Positions 1 to 12,274 of a stretch of DNA of 64,000 nucleotides are shown here, one piece after another. Within the stretch, counting starts at the first letter, position 1. The number at the start of each line of letters is the position of its first letter. The notes beneath the pieces are model-generated. The model saw only the letters and a program-made list of their open reading frames with translations, was not told the origin of the DNA and searched no databases. Location of the stretch: NCBI GenBank assembly GCA_039881145.1, contig JAYKKI010000038.1, positions 3,173,001 through 3,237,000 of the forward strand, read 5' to 3'. This stretch comes from Druceiella hillmani. Lineage: Eukaryota > Arthropoda > Insecta > Lepidoptera > Hepialidae. A program made the position numbers and the translations under genes.

Positions 1-1733
1 GTTTAGAAATCAATATTTTACAAAACTTAGACATGAGCTTTGAGCAGATTGTTTATATGCAGCACATTTGTACAAAAGGAAAATAAAAAAGATTAATGAA
101 GAAGTTTTCAGAACAGCGCTCTATTTCCTTTTAAACTATTATTCATCAAAGGTGTATAGGTACACCAGGAAAACTTTCCACAAACCTTTACAATGTTTTG
201 TTATAGTAACGTAGTTAATTGGACGACAGTCTTTTTTTAAAGAAGCTCTTCAATCTATTAAAAATGGGTATGAAATTACAAATCACCCTAATTGTACCCA
301 CTTTACGGTGGGTAAGCATTACACTTTGGGGCTGACATAAATCATGATGATTCATCATCAAAAGTTTTAGATGAAGTGAAGGGGAAATAGGGCCATGTAA
401 AACTAATGTAGTTAGTGAAACCTAATCCTAAATGCAACTATAGCGCTATAGTATTAAGGTTGTTAATTGATTAATTCACATTTGATGTCATCTAGTGCCC
501 AAAAGCAGATTTGAACTTGTTGGAATACATCCAACACTAATTTTTCTTAATTTTTCAGTTGATGCACTGGCATATTTCATATCATTTCATGTTTATATAT
601 TGATTACAATAATGACCATGTTTTGAAGATATTTTTTATTATCGTATGTGACCTTTTTATCTACATTTTATTCGGTTTTTCCACTTTTCTCTTAAAATAT
701 TGAAACATAAAAAAGATAATTCTGAATAAACTGAATTGACAAAAGAAAAATGATTTTAATAAAACTAGCTGTCAAATAAACGGTAGATTTTTGTGGCGTA
801 TAAAATTTAAAACTTTTATGTGAACAGAAAATATGACAAAAAATTACGAATATTTAACAATATTAGAATTAAAAAATCTGAATAAAATTAATACTCTGCA
901 CGAAGCCGAGATTACGTTGTCTTAAAGTTTTTGTGACGCACAGGTATTTCGCAAAGCTTTCGATGTTTTACTATATTTTCAACTGTTTCAACTGCATATC
1001 ATTGATGCATATTTATTATAATCGAGATGTAATTTCTAAAAACCGATGAAATTTAATACTCCTTAAGATAGACGTTTATAAATTACAAAACATCACATCA
1101 TAAATCATATACTAAACGTCACATCATGTTTATCTATGATATTTACGTTTTAGTACAGGTAGCCCCCTAGCAGGAGAAATTGGCGTAAGGTTTCCTAATG
1201 ATAAAAGAAAAAAACATTGTGCGTGTCAGCTCTGACGCACTACTGAGTTTTCTTCTTAATTACGATTGTCTTGAAATGTATAAAATAGGTAACGCTGTAT
1301 ATAAATATAAATATCAATATCATCTATCAATATACGTCTTACTGCTAAGGCAGCGTTCATAAGGTACGCATTTGCTCGACTGTATTATCGTTACGTTGTG
1401 AAACTGGTCTTCATGAAATTTTTTTTAACAGGATAATAAACAACTATGTCCATCCAGAAGATCCTTTCTAAATATTGGTGAAAGAATTTTTGAAATCGAA
1501 TGAGTAGTTTCGGAGATTACCTCCTACATCCACACTTACAAACTGTTACATTTTTTTTCGCGTTGTATTTCTGATTTTACTCCTCATAAAACTTCATACA
1601 GTCTAAAGTCTTTAGGCACAGATTGACAAATGTAAGTGAAATCTACTAATGTATACAAATTTAAAGGTTATGTTCATTATATGAGAATCTAAAAATTCCT
1701 AATTAGAAAAACTCCACTAACAAAAATACTCAC
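1..1733. other. VTA1 intron or downstream sequence, no gene seen
   Basis: AT-rich sequence to the left of VTA1 exon 2. On the minus strand I looked for the next VTA1 block (the stretch that follows the exon 2 sequence in the family) and did not recognise it, so it is probably intron running off the window. The only structured piece is a dispersed-repeat-like segment at about 1440-1550, with an open phrase of the type AAAGAATTTTTGAAATCG followed by AGTAGTTTCGGAGATTAC. That kind of phrase is common in insect interspersed repeats. I cannot assign its family. Confidence 0.5.
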
Positions 1734-3524
1734 TTGCCATAATTTTGTTCTCTATCTTGTTTATCAGCATAAAGAAATAGTTTTAATGCATAGTTTTCCA
1801 AGTGAGCTTGTGCTGCAATATCATTTGTAATAGCTTCATTATCCTTGTGTACTTTTTTTTGTTCTTCCAACCAATCCATCACACCTGTGAGTTTAAATTT
1901 GAAGTAGATATTATATGACATTACAAATAAGTTGAATCTTATATCTAGTCTATAGTGGCTGAAGTAGTATTGCCGGCAAATATTATCATAGGAATAACTT
2001 TCATAATCTATAATGTTTTCTTCTCTGCTGAAACTAAACATCTGAATGAGTTAATAGAGTTGTTTCTTGTAAGTAATAAGACTTTAATAATTAAATATTT
2101 CAACATTTAAAAGAGAGTCACCTTGTGTGTAAGATTTAAAAGAGATTTTTATTATCGAAATTTGTGCAAACAATTGTTAAATACCGACATGAAATAATTT
2201 TTAAAAAATTTTATGATTTATATTGTGTTATATACATTATAATTGTAAACAAATAACCATATAGTAAAGCAGTTTTTTTGTGAATTAATGGAATATAATT
2301 AAATTTAGATGTATGACAATTTAGTTTAAGGGGGCTATATTCCATTGATTTGATTTACTTCAGCATATGTAATAATGAGAATGTGAAGTCTTATCAGGTT
2401 GAAAGGCCCAGAATATTGAAAAAACAGTCAGGTTTAGAAATATATGTGTATATATGTATATAATGTGTATTTTTATTTTACAAAATATGCTATATGTAAA
2501 GATTTGGCAGCTGATTTAAATAAAAAATCCATCGAGATTGAATATGTTGAGGCTAACTATAGTTACTGACAACAATTATATATGGTCATAAACTTCGAGA
2601 ACCTTAAATCATCAAGTAGTAATATTTTTAAAAATGAAAAAAATATTTCCTTCAAACTTGAATTTGTTTCCAAATTAGGAATAATGTTTATAATTAGGAA
2701 GAATTTTTATAATTGCTAGATAATTTCCATTAATATTTAAACACTAACTATTAGATTGACAGTTTCTGACTACAGTATAAAAAAAAAAGAATATCTGTCA
2801 ATTGCTCACAATTTCTTTTAAGTTTCCATTATTGCCAATTTGTTTTCCTAAAGATTCCTCATGAGGTTTATTCTAACCTAATTAACAAGCGTATAGTAAT
2901 GTATGGTATTATACGAACGATGTTCATTAGTCATATAATGTAGTTGTGTAGGCACAATATGAGTGTTATAGACCTATTGTGAAAATGTCCCACTTTTTAG
3001 ATAATAAACTGTGTGTAATTGCATAATAATAAAATAGCAGCAACTGCAAATTTCTAATGGAAAATCAATGTGATTTCTTCACTGGCTTTGTTTTATTTTT
3101 TCATTGCTTCCCTGCACTTGCCCATTTACAGACTGTTTCATATTTATCAAAATGTGATATTTCTACAGATTAATGACGCCGAGACTAAAGGAAATGCTGA
3201 AAATAGCAATTTTGGTATCCTAATCTAGAATCAGAGTAATTAAGAGCAAAACGAATGATTTGATTAGAAAATAACTTAACCTTTACGCTGAATCAATTAA
3301 TTGATTACTTCTTTATTAAAATGATTAATTAGATCTTAAATTCTTGAAAAGCTATTTGTATTAATTGGGAATTATAATTATGAATTAATTGTAAATATGA
3401 ATTTAATAAATAAATAAAAATATTTATTCTATTATCATTAATCCATATATTTTTGGTTGCTATTTAAAAAGTAATAAATGGAAGTTTTCTATAAAGCATA
3501 AATATATATATTAAAGCATAAATA

Positions 3525-3572
<48 letters not shown>

Positions 3573-3600
3573 ATATATATATTTATGCTTTATAAAAATA

Positions 3601-3656
<56 letters not shown>

Positions 3657-4496
3657 AACACACACACACATATATATATATATATTGGTCTTAAAATTCC
3701 ACTGAAAATCCTTAATAACTGCATAGAACAGAATCAAATTATGTAATCAAATACTATTGGCAGATTATTGCACTGATGGTATGAAATTGTTTGAATAATT
3801 TGAATAGCCATGAATTAGTAATTTCATATGTTAGATTACTGCATACTGTCTGATCAATCACACAGAGAGTTCTAGCAATCATTCACCTAAATGGTTTTTT
3901 AGGTATTAATGTTACGATTTTAAATCTATTATAATCCATCAATGAGTAATAGAGTAATGATCATATTATCCTTTATAAAAAGTGACAAATATCTTTTAAA
4001 TAATAAATGTTTTATCTCCTTGGATGACGTTACGTTTCATTTGGTGAAAATTCGGTTTACAATCTCAGCCCGGGAGTTTAGGTAGACTAGTGAAATTGCC
4101 ACTGTTTAAGCTGTTAGATGAGTGTGGATACAAATTTCATTGCTTGCTGAAGTCATTCGTCATATAAAAATATCAGCTTAATTTTTACCGTTGGCATAGT
4201 TTTCTACATTCTGCACTGTGAGCAAATGAGTCATTAACTCCCAGATTAATAGATTCTTTACTGTGACCAAGGGAGTCATTGTAAAATTTAAAGAAGTTTC
4301 TAAATAAATATTTACCCATTAAAAGCTTTGCTTCCTCCATCGTTTTTTTGGTATTTAATTTCATACCCATTTGCAATGCGTGTAGCCTACACCAATAAGC
4401 TACAATAAAGTCACGTCCATCGTGCTCTAAAGCAGTTTTTAAGTAATGTTGAATCGATTTAAGACTTGGAGGACAGTCTGGCAAATTTACAGACAT
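1734..4496 (-). CDS. Vta1: VTA1/LIP5 (vacuolar protein sorting-associated protein VTA1 homologue), first two exons, partial
   Basis: Host gene on the minus strand. Exon 1 is 4316-4496 (ATG at 4496, 60 codons plus one base) and opens MSVNLPDCPPSLKSIQHYLK, followed by EHDGRDFIVAYWCRLHALQM. Exon 2 is 1734-1884 and carries VMDWLEEQKK, DNEAITNDIAAQAHLENYAL and FLYADKQDREQ. These match the N-terminal MIT-like helical domain of VTA1 in order and spacing. The junction reads ATG-G|GTAAAT at the donor and CTCACAG|GT at the acceptor, which restores Met-Gly-Val-Met-Asp. Exon 2 ends before GTGAGT at 1733, in phase 2, so the C-terminal half lies beyond the left edge. VTA1 is a cytosolic cofactor that stimulates the VPS4 ATPase, which disassembles ESCRT-III on endosomes. 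The start matches the usual family N-terminus, so no upstream ATG is needed. The gene is head to head with Rheb. The intron contains a (TA)n hairpin. Confidence 0.9.
3490..3690. repeat. (TA)n microsatellite enclosed by 24-bp inverted arms
   Basis: A long (TA)n tract, then (CA)n, in the VTA1 intron. The first part is enclosed by perfect 24-bp arms, 3490-3513 and 3571-3594, containing TAAAGCATAAATATATATA and its complement. A single strand could therefore form a long hairpin. Open reading frames here translate to Ile-Tyr runs and are artefacts. Confidence 0.85.
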
Positions 4497-6237
4497 TGTC
4501 GTTATAAATAACACGAAACTTCGGTTGTAAATAAATTAATATAGAAAATTAAGCAGTGGACTGACGTTTCTTATGACAGAGAGTCTTCTATAATCTATAT
4601 TTTTTAATTTTATTTTATTGCAAAGGTATTTTTTGTTCATAGTTATCTATTGCGCAGCTAGGTTTTGGACGTTGAACGCTCCAAACTTTATTAATTTTTA
4701 AAACGTTGAAAGGTTAATTGGTTATTAGAATAATATGAAATATTGATTGGTCATTAGCATAATATGAAGTTGTGCTGTCATATTTTATAATGTAATTCAG
4801 AATAATATGGGTATATTTTTTAAAAAGTTATATTGAAGCTTTAAATGAAAATGTAAATAAATGTTTTCTACTAAGATAATGTTTTCTCATAAGGTTAGTT
4901 ATCTATTAAATTTATATTTATTCATCTTTGGAAATTAAGACTTTTCGTAATTATAAAAAAAATATTTATGATATATTATCATAAATATTAATTATAAAAT
5001 TTCGATATTGGCCATTTTGTGGAATATGTGCAGATAATATGACCACACACCCAAGGTGAGTTGTCAGTAGAGTAACGACTTGTTTGGCTTTTTTCTAATT
5101 GTATTGAGTTGCTCTAGTTCTAGGCATATTTGAGTCAAAGAGATTATTAATATTTGTTAAAAAGTCTTTTATTTGGGTTATTGGATAGCGATGAATGAAA
5201 ATAATCCCTTAAATACTTAATACTTTATATATTATAATCAATTTAATTGTTATTTTATCTCTAGAACATTTGAGTACATATGTGCAACAAGAGACTACTG
5301 GAAGAGAGTTTCCCTTAAACTTTCTTTATTTGTTAAAAATTTTCCCTCAGAAAATCCATCACAATATAATAAAATCAACCTAATAAAATGTAGAATTTTT
5401 ATTGAATGTAGATTTTTATTGAGACAATTGTTTTCTTCCAAGAAAAAATTATTATTTTTATTCAAATTCCAAGGGACAACGAATCTCATCATAAGAATGC
5501 ATATTATCTCCTTGAGAACTGGTAAGCTAATTTTGTATGAATATATTCAAATCTGACGTCATTTACGTATTTGCGAATTTTGGACAATGGGACCCATATT
5601 CAAATCTGGCATCATTTACTTATTTGCGATTAATTTTGAGGTATTGTTAAGTGATTATATATAAAGAAAAATGTGAAAAATGTCATAATCTTTAAAACTA
5701 AAAACACTAACTTGATAATTAATTCATAGTTAAAAATAATTAAGGTTGGTTCAAAATTTTGAGTTAAAAATACTTCATTTCTTTTAGAAAATATAAAAAT
5801 ACCACAACTGGGATGTTTAACATCCGTCGTTTACTAGGTTTATATAGAAACATATAGAGAAAATAACGCTGAAATATTTTTATTGGCCATCTTATCGGGC
5901 TAACCATTTTAACCTGAATTATCCCATGATAAACCAAAAATTGAATATAATGATTTTTTAAAGCGAATAGTTACCGATTTTTCATAACTTGCCAATTTAA
6001 AAATAAGAGAAAACGAAGAAAATTAACCTTGACTTTTATATTTAGGTATGTAAATGCGCAGTTAAACTTGACATTTACAAAATAAAAAATTAGTATTTAT
6101 CTCTATGCTTCATTCGTTGTCATCTGTTCTTCGCTTGTCACTTTAGTTATATCAATTTACATTAAATAAATTTAAGAATCGTAACACCTTAACGTTTTGA
6201 ATTAAATGTTATAATTTATAAATAATTTCCAAATAAT
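4497..6237. promoter_or_regulatory. Divergent intergenic region between VTA1 and Rheb
   Basis: 1.7 kb between two start codons that point away from each other, so it must hold both 5' UTRs and promoters. No TATA-box arrangement stands out in this AT-rich sequence and I cannot place start sites. It contains a transposase-derived remnant (5285-5535) and a short local duplication (about 5539-5637, two copies of a phrase containing ATATTCAAATCTG and TATTTGCGA). Confidence 0.45.
5285..5535 (-). pseudogene. hAT-like transposase C-terminal remnant, copy A
   Basis: On the minus strand this reads through a segment with GFSEGKFLTNKESLRETL, the decayed form of a motif in an arthropod transposon-derived protein family (compare ERGFSVNK then AQR). 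It is a partial inverted copy of 8385-8640: both contain CAGTTCTCAAGGAGATAATA, the same TTTTTTCTTGGAA phrase and the same AACAAATAAAGAAAGTTTAA. Not a working gene. It lies in the VTA1/Rheb intergenic region. Confidence 0.55.
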
Positions 6238-9200
6238 ATGCCTTCCAAGCAACGTAAAATAGCCATGATGGGCTATCGATCAGTGGGTAAGAAAAAGCGT
6301 TAGTGGTGTATGCTACTAGGGAGTACGTTTTATTTTACGATAATGTAGATAATCTTGTTTAAAAATGTCTATTTAGGGAAATCATCACTGATCATCCAGT
6401 TCGTGGAAGGCCAATTCGTAGATTCATATGATCCTACTATAGAAAATAGTAAGTGTTCCTTAACTGGTATATTAGTCAAATTAATTATCTAAAAATTCCC
6501 GTTGTTCTTGAGATAACAATCTTTGAGAAAGTCTGAATTAATTTAATAAAATAGTATTTTATCAAATAATTGTATGAATCATATTTTTTACAAAATTTTA
6601 TTTTTAATATATTTGGCGTTAATTTTGTAGAAATTCATTATTCACTATTAAATGAAACTACGTGATGTAGTATTATTTCTACTTTCTTTTAGTTCTTTAC
6701 CACGACCTAGGTTTTGTTGTATTTCGTTGTATAAAAGAAAGTAGAAATAATACTACATCATGTGATTTCATTTAATTGTGAAAATGTTATTTGCTAAAAT
6801 TTACACATTTTTCCTTATCCGATTTGAGTATATGAAAAATATTCACCCCAAACTTAAGAGAAAATAATGTTTTACAAGACATTATTTATTTTCTCTTAAG
6901 TATGGTGAAATATCAGCTTAGAAGCATTTTAGCAGTAAAACCTTCCTTTGCAAATAATATAAGTAGAGGAATGACAGACTACTATAATAAAACTAATTCC
7001 AATAACAATTTTTAAGAATCTATCCAATGTCCGTTAAAGAATGGTAATATTCCATTATTGTTTTGTACATAAAGGAAAAATTATAAATATTAACAAGAAA
7101 AAAAATGTTACTATTTTATTGTAGCATACTTTTGAAAGCTTAGTGAAGGTTTATATCAATTTTATTTTGCTACAAATTTTGTCCGAAGTATGATACGAGT
7201 TTGTTTTATTTTCAGCATTCACAAAATATATTAGATTACATTCCACTGACTACGAGGTAAAACTTGTAGATACAGCAGGTCAGGATGAATACAGCATATT
7301 TCCAGCACAGTATAGTATGGATTTCCATGGCTACGTGTTGGTTTATTCCATTACATCAAGTAAAAGTTTTCAAATTGTTCAAATAATTTATGACAAACTT
7401 TTGGATATGGTTGGTAAAGTTCAGTAAGTATATTATCATAAAATTGTTAGTGGGAAAAACATTTATTATGTAGTGATTTAAATTTTATGAATTTTATGAT
7501 GCTTTTGGAGTTTTTTATCAGTTTTTACAATATAAGTGAAAAGACTAAATGAGTGTTATAGGTTTAATAACTGATTTTATTAGTTTTCTTTAAAGTATAG
7601 TTTGAAAGATGAAAATACTTTTTCATTGAACTCCGTCTACCATGTCAGCACGGCCGCTTTCTCAAAAATCGTGAAGTCAGGAATTTCATGTTTTAGGGAA
7701 ATGTCAGTTTTGATGGAGGTTAGGGAAAATTATTCAACTTCGGAAAGTATTCAGTATCTAATATTCTACTTCTAAAGTTTTGTGTCGAATTTAGGTTTGG
7801 TTTGAAAATTTTACCGTTGTTGACTATGCTATTAAAATAATTTTTTCTAACGTGAAGAAATGTGTACCCAAAATGAAATGATAAAAAAGCATGCGGCTAC
7901 AACAGCTTTAAAGTAGTAAGTACTGCACTAAATTATAAACTTTTCAAGGCAAAATTGTCTTTTTCCCGGACAGTTCAAGTAGAACCATTTTTTAATGTTA
8001 TATCAATAAAATCTTCCGCTCTTCTCTCGACTATATGAGAAATTTTTGAATACTTTATGGAAAATATAGAGGTTGTGAAGAATAAAATGTTGAATGTGTT
8101 AACTAATATTGTGAGTATAGAATTAAAAGTTGAGTCCAATTTTAATAATGTCAAACATGTTGATTTATAGTTTGAGTTAAAAGGCAAAAAGATAATTGTG
8201 AAAGTATCAACAATATTTTTCGTTTTCTCTATGATTACTACAAAGGTCTCATACAATTTTATGTGTCTTTATCTCCGCTGTCATACCCCTTAAAAAGAAA
8301 TTACTTGTTTTAACTCCTTAAGTATAATGAATTCAAAAATGCCACTAGAGAAATTAGTTGATGTATCTGATATATTCGTACAAAATTAGCTTACCAGTTC
8401 TCAAGGAGATAATATGTATTCTTATGATGAGGTTCGTAGTCCCTTGCAATTTGGACAAGAAATGATAAATTTTTTCTTGGAAATGAACAATTGACTCAAT
8501 AAAAATCTACATTCCCTTACTAGGTTGATTTTGTCATATGGTAATGGATTTTCTGAGCGAAGATTTTCAACAAATAAAGAAAGTTTAAGTGAAACTCTAT
8601 CCGAGCAGTCTCTAGTTGCACAGAGGTAGATTTATAGTGCATTTATGTATCATGGTGGAATATAAAAGATTGATATTTAATGAAAGCTTATTGTTCAGAA
8701 CACACATAATTTATATCAAGAAGCGGAGAAACAGAAAAAGAAGAAAATACTGAATCTAAATTGATAGTTAAAAAGTATAAAATATCTGAAAAAAGTTGTA
8801 AAGTTTAAGGCGGAAAAACAAAGTTCTTGATGACGCTACATGAAAAGCAGAATTATTAGAACAAATGAAAAAAATAATAAAAGCATATGTGACATGAGAA
8901 CATATTGCATTGTCACTTTGAATTTACACCAGTCTGGTTACTCTCACTTTTGCAATTGTTAGGAATTTGAATTTATGAGCATAAATTAGTAGCCAAATAA
9001 AAATTGTTAATTAATACTGTGGTTAGGAGAAAATTTGAAAAATGTAATAAAAGACCTGGAAATGTCAGAGAAACGTGATACTGGAAAGAATTTGCCACAA
9101 TGGACTTGTAAAGCAGAGAGAGTAAATGTATTACTTTGGGGGTCTGGTGGTAAAAATAATGTGAGTTCAGTTTTTGATGAACGATTTTGAAATGTGTAAT

Positions 9201-12200
9201 AAGTTGTTAACATTTCATAATCTTCTTAAATACTGTGGCATATTGTGGTGGCGACAGGCTTGTGAATGTAAAATATGGAAGCTTAATTTGATTACTGGTT
9301 TTTTTTGTTTGCTTAATGTTTTATTTGTTTATTTAATTTAAAAGCAAACAAATAAAACACTTAGTAAAACCTATAAGCAGTTTTTCATTGCACTACTATG
9401 TACTACAAAGAAAAAAAATAATAGCAAATTCAGGACATGCTCGGTTAAATCCTACAGAGACAATGATTATGAAGAGAATTGTGCATAATATCATATTATT
9501 TATGGAAGTAAATTGAATGCTGTGAAAGTAACTTTGTTGATATACTTAATTATTATGTAGTTTATTATTAATGTAAATAAAGGTTATTATAAGTACATGA
9601 ATAAACTACACCTATCTAATAGCTTCAATTAATTTAATCAAAATAAAATGTGCACTACAGGCAACAATTTGAGACCACTTTTATAATTCTGGCAAATTAG
9701 AATTAAAATTAAGAAATAATTTCTTTTGATGTTTATGTATTTAAATTAAATTAAAACGTGAAAACGCAATATATCGGTATATAATTACAATCAAAGCAGT
9801 GCTACACAAAACTCTTTGTCAAAAAATACACCTGTCCACTTAAATATTTTTTTAAAACTTTAGGTATTCTTTTTATTATTTTTATGTAGTTTTTTGGAAA
9901 AAAATTTTCCAGCTATTCTCTTAACATGTTCAAAACCTCTTCCTTCAATGCTGAATGACAATCTGGAACCTTCCTGTTCATTTCCTCCCATAAGAATTCA
10001 ATAGGATTTAAATCCAATAAATTTTGAAGTAGGCATGGTCAAAACAATCGTATTTCGTGATTGCAATTATTTGAGAATGATATCGAAAGTGATCAGGTCC
10101 TCGTGACCCGTTCATTTGATGGAATCATTCAAAAACTGTATAGCTCGTGTTATGAGCGAAGATCGTTCCGCAGTGCCGCGGTCGGTCACCACTCACCATT
10201 CATTTACAAGTCTAGCTAGTCAAGCAAGCATTTTGGAAGATATCATGGAGAAAATTGAATTTTGAGTTGTCATCAAGTTCCTGACAAAGCAAGGAAAAAT
10301 ACCGCATGTTATATTGAATGAAATGTTATCGGCTTACGGGGACTCTTATCGTATAAAACCATGATTTGTAAGTGGCATAATCTCATCAAACAAGGCAGAG
10401 ATTCAGTGGAAGACAACCCGTAATCAGTATGTCCGATCGAGGCCACCTCCTCGGACATTGTTAAAAAAGTTGAAAAACTTTTATCGGAAGAGGTCCTTTT
10501 AAAGAAAAAGTAGTTGAGAGAAATGGCTAGAGTATCTTTATCAACCATTTTAAATATTCTTCATGAACATCTTAGCATGTCAAAAGTTAGCGCAAAATGG
10601 GTGCCGAGAATATTCATGCCGCTGTAAAAGTAGCAATGTTGAGTGTTCATTTGACTTTTTGATAAGGATGAAATTTTGAGTCTAATTGATATGGGTAACA
10701 AAACTTAAGTTCCTCATTACGAGTCTGAACCTAAGTAGGAGTCCATGCAGTCGCATAAAAAGAATACCCCACCCCCTAAGAAGATCAATCAAGAGATTCA
10801 AGATATAGCAATCCGCCGGAATAGTAATGGTGATGGTTTTCTAGGATACATAGGGTACCCTGCTCACTGTCCTCAATGATAGGGGTACCCCTATAATGGG
10901 AGAGTACTACGATGTTCTACTGGAGGAACTTAAAGAAGTATTGAAGGAGAAAAGGCGAGGGAAATTAGGGAATGTTGTGCTGCTTTTGCACAACAATGCG
11001 TATGTATACAACAGCCATATTACGATGGTTGCCGTGCACAATTGTAAATTTCAAATATTGCAACCCTCACCTTACAGTCAAAACTTGGCCATTTGTGATT
11101 ATTATTTGTTCCCAGAAATGAAAAAGGAGCTTGGTGTTTTTTGTCCTTCCTTCCATACCATTCTCCAAACTGACCTCCTTGCATACTCTTGAAAATGGCC
11201 ACATCTGTATACCACGTGATTCCTGACTACGTATTTTAGTATGATTGAAGTGTTAAACTGAGAATTGAATATATGTAGTTACTACTTCAGCATTTTGACC
11301 AAAATGAGCCAATAAAAGCTGAAGAATGTCAGTATATCATATCAGAGTACAAACATAAAATAGCATTCAGCCTTTGTTGACTGCTCCACCTTGCTGGAAC
11401 ATAGTATGAAGGTAAAGAGAGAAAATTTATGAAATTTTCTCGAAGTCTTCTGTACTTACAATTTTTAAGTAGTTAGTTAGGAGGTATAGGTGTAGGGTGA
11501 TAACATTATTGTATATGTTAAATTCAAGCTGGAATAAAATTGAAATGGATAATCACTTCATTAGTAGAAAGCAAGCATCTATAAATAAAAATTATGTAAT
11601 CATTCAAAGCTACTATGATACAAAAACATTTTACAGTGTGCCTATTGTATTAGTGGGTAATAAAACTGATTTGCATATGGAAAGGAAGATCAGCACAGAT
11701 GAAGGAAAAAGACTTGCCGAAAAATGGAAAGCGGCCTTCGTTGAAACTAGTGCGAAACAAAATGAAGTAAGTCCCTCTTCTATATTCAAGATATAATATG
11801 TAAAGATCCATTGCAGTTTTTTAAAATCATTAAATTTTTTTTAAATAGGTAGGATATTTGAAATGAAAGACTAGATGATATATTTACCTTCAAGTAAATA
11901 TATCATCTAGAATATTTTATGTAACATTGTTGCCAAAAACATACAATCCTCTTTAAGGTTATGAAAAAATCTGGGTTCAAAGGAGATTGTACGATCGGTT
12001 TATTTCCATTGAAGGAATCAATGTTAATTAGTAAGAAATAACATTTTTGTCAGCTTTTCAGATAGATATACAAGTGCACCAGTCAAATTATAATTGCTAA
12101 TTTAATAAAAAAATCTATTAAAGTCATATTTCAGTAAATAAAACATGGGTTTAAAAAATTTGATAAAGTGTAATTATTTAATAGTCTGTTTCAGATATAT

Positions 12201-12274
12201 TTCACGCCATGCTAGTTGAAATTGAAAGGGCTGATGGAAATCTTCAAGAAAAGAATGGATGTGTACTGTGTTAG
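6238..12274 (+). CDS. Rheb: Rheb small GTPase, complete five-exon coding sequence
   Basis: Exons 6238-6286, 6377-6448, 7216-7423, 11637-11766 and 12185-12274 total 549 bases, giving 182 residues plus TAG. That is the usual Rheb length. All introns are GT...AG and all phases join. Visible motifs, in order: P-loop GYRSVGKSS with the Rheb-typical Arg; switch I YDPTIENTFTK; switch II DTAGQDEYSIFP; GNKTD; SAK; and C-terminal CVLC, a CAAX box whose last residue favours farnesylation. The last acceptor is the ATAG before 12185, giving NE-SVSDIFHAML. The more pyrimidine-rich TTTCAG ten bases further on would break the frame. Rheb in its GTP form activates TORC1 on lysosomal membranes and is switched off by TSC2. 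Intron 3 is 4.2 kb and is full of transposon remnants. No disabling change is seen. Confidence 0.96.
6604..6780. mobile_element. Fold-back element FB1 in Rheb intron 2
   Basis: A 38-bp leader (ATATATTTGGCGTTAATTTT...) is followed by inverted arms that begin CACTATTAAATGAAACTA (6643) and end with TTCATTTAATTGTG (6780). The arms share GATGTAGTATTATTTCTACT. The same leader and arms recur at 13005-13241. Here the centre is shorter than in the second copy. The bases on either side (AAAATTTTATTT and AAAATGTTATTT) could be a decayed target duplication. No coding capacity. Confidence 0.75.
7424..8384. other. Rheb intron 3, left part
   Basis: Intron sequence with no gene. An open frame on the minus strand at 7975-8256 has no recognisable domain. 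The stretch 7620-7760 is somewhat less AT-rich and may be the 5' part of the transposase remnant that follows, but I could not match it. Confidence 0.5.
8385..8900 (+). pseudogene. hAT-like transposase C-terminal remnant, copy B
   Basis: Plus-strand reading gives LSYGNGFSERRFSTNKESLS, then SEQSLVAQR, then a stop. After this comes a charged stretch resembling the coiled Lys/Glu tail found after this domain in an arthropod transposon-derived protein family (the hAT-type dimerisation region: ...ERGFSVNK...AQR...). Several stops and frame changes make it a dead fragment. An inverted partial copy lies at 5285-5535. Family assignment is from motif memory and is tentative. Confidence 0.5.
9780..10035 (-). 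pseudogene. Tc1-like transposase C-terminal fragment
   Basis: The minus strand reads LLDLNPIEFLWEEMNRKVPD then CHSALKEEVLNMLRE. This is the Tc1 signature (SPDLNPIENLWxELxRxVRD) around the last catalytic acidic residue. The protein is then interrupted. Only the C-terminal end remains and no terminal repeats are visible. Sits in Rheb intron 3, antisense to Rheb. Confidence 0.75.
10245..11200 (+). pseudogene. Decayed mariner transposase in Rheb intron 3
   Basis: It starts with ATGGAGAAAATTGA, as in mariner transposases, and continues with VIKFLTKQGK. Later come LHEHLSMSKVSAKWVPRI, then MGEYYDVLLEELKEVLKEKR, LLLHNNAYVYNSHI and YSQNLAICDYYLFPEMKKEL. It has multiple stops and frameshifts. The second catalytic Asp (normally LLHDNA) is Asn here (LLHNNA), and the first catalytic region (DETW) reads NKT. 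The third Asp, in the CDYYLFP context, remains. It is the same family as the element at 15682-16972 (shared phrase AAGCAAGGAAA after the start) but older. No clear terminal repeats. An open frame on the opposite strand (11020-11202) is a shadow. Confidence 0.85.
11871..11910. repeat. Perfect 17-bp hairpin in Rheb intron 4
   Basis: CTAGATGATATATTTAC (11871-11887), loop CTTCAA, then the exact complement (11894-11910). Non-coding. One of a set of similar short-loop inverted repeats in this window. Confidence 0.9.

Noticed and set aside
3531..3737. Open frames made of Ile-Tyr runs over TA/CA tracts (also 18853-19074 and 33171-33404)
   Set aside because: Direct translation of microsatellites; no protein evidence.
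12185..12195. TTTCAG at 12189-12194 as the Rheb last acceptor
   Set aside because: Using it shifts the frame and gives a stop after six codons; the ATAG ten bases earlier restores SVSDIFHAML and the expected protein length.
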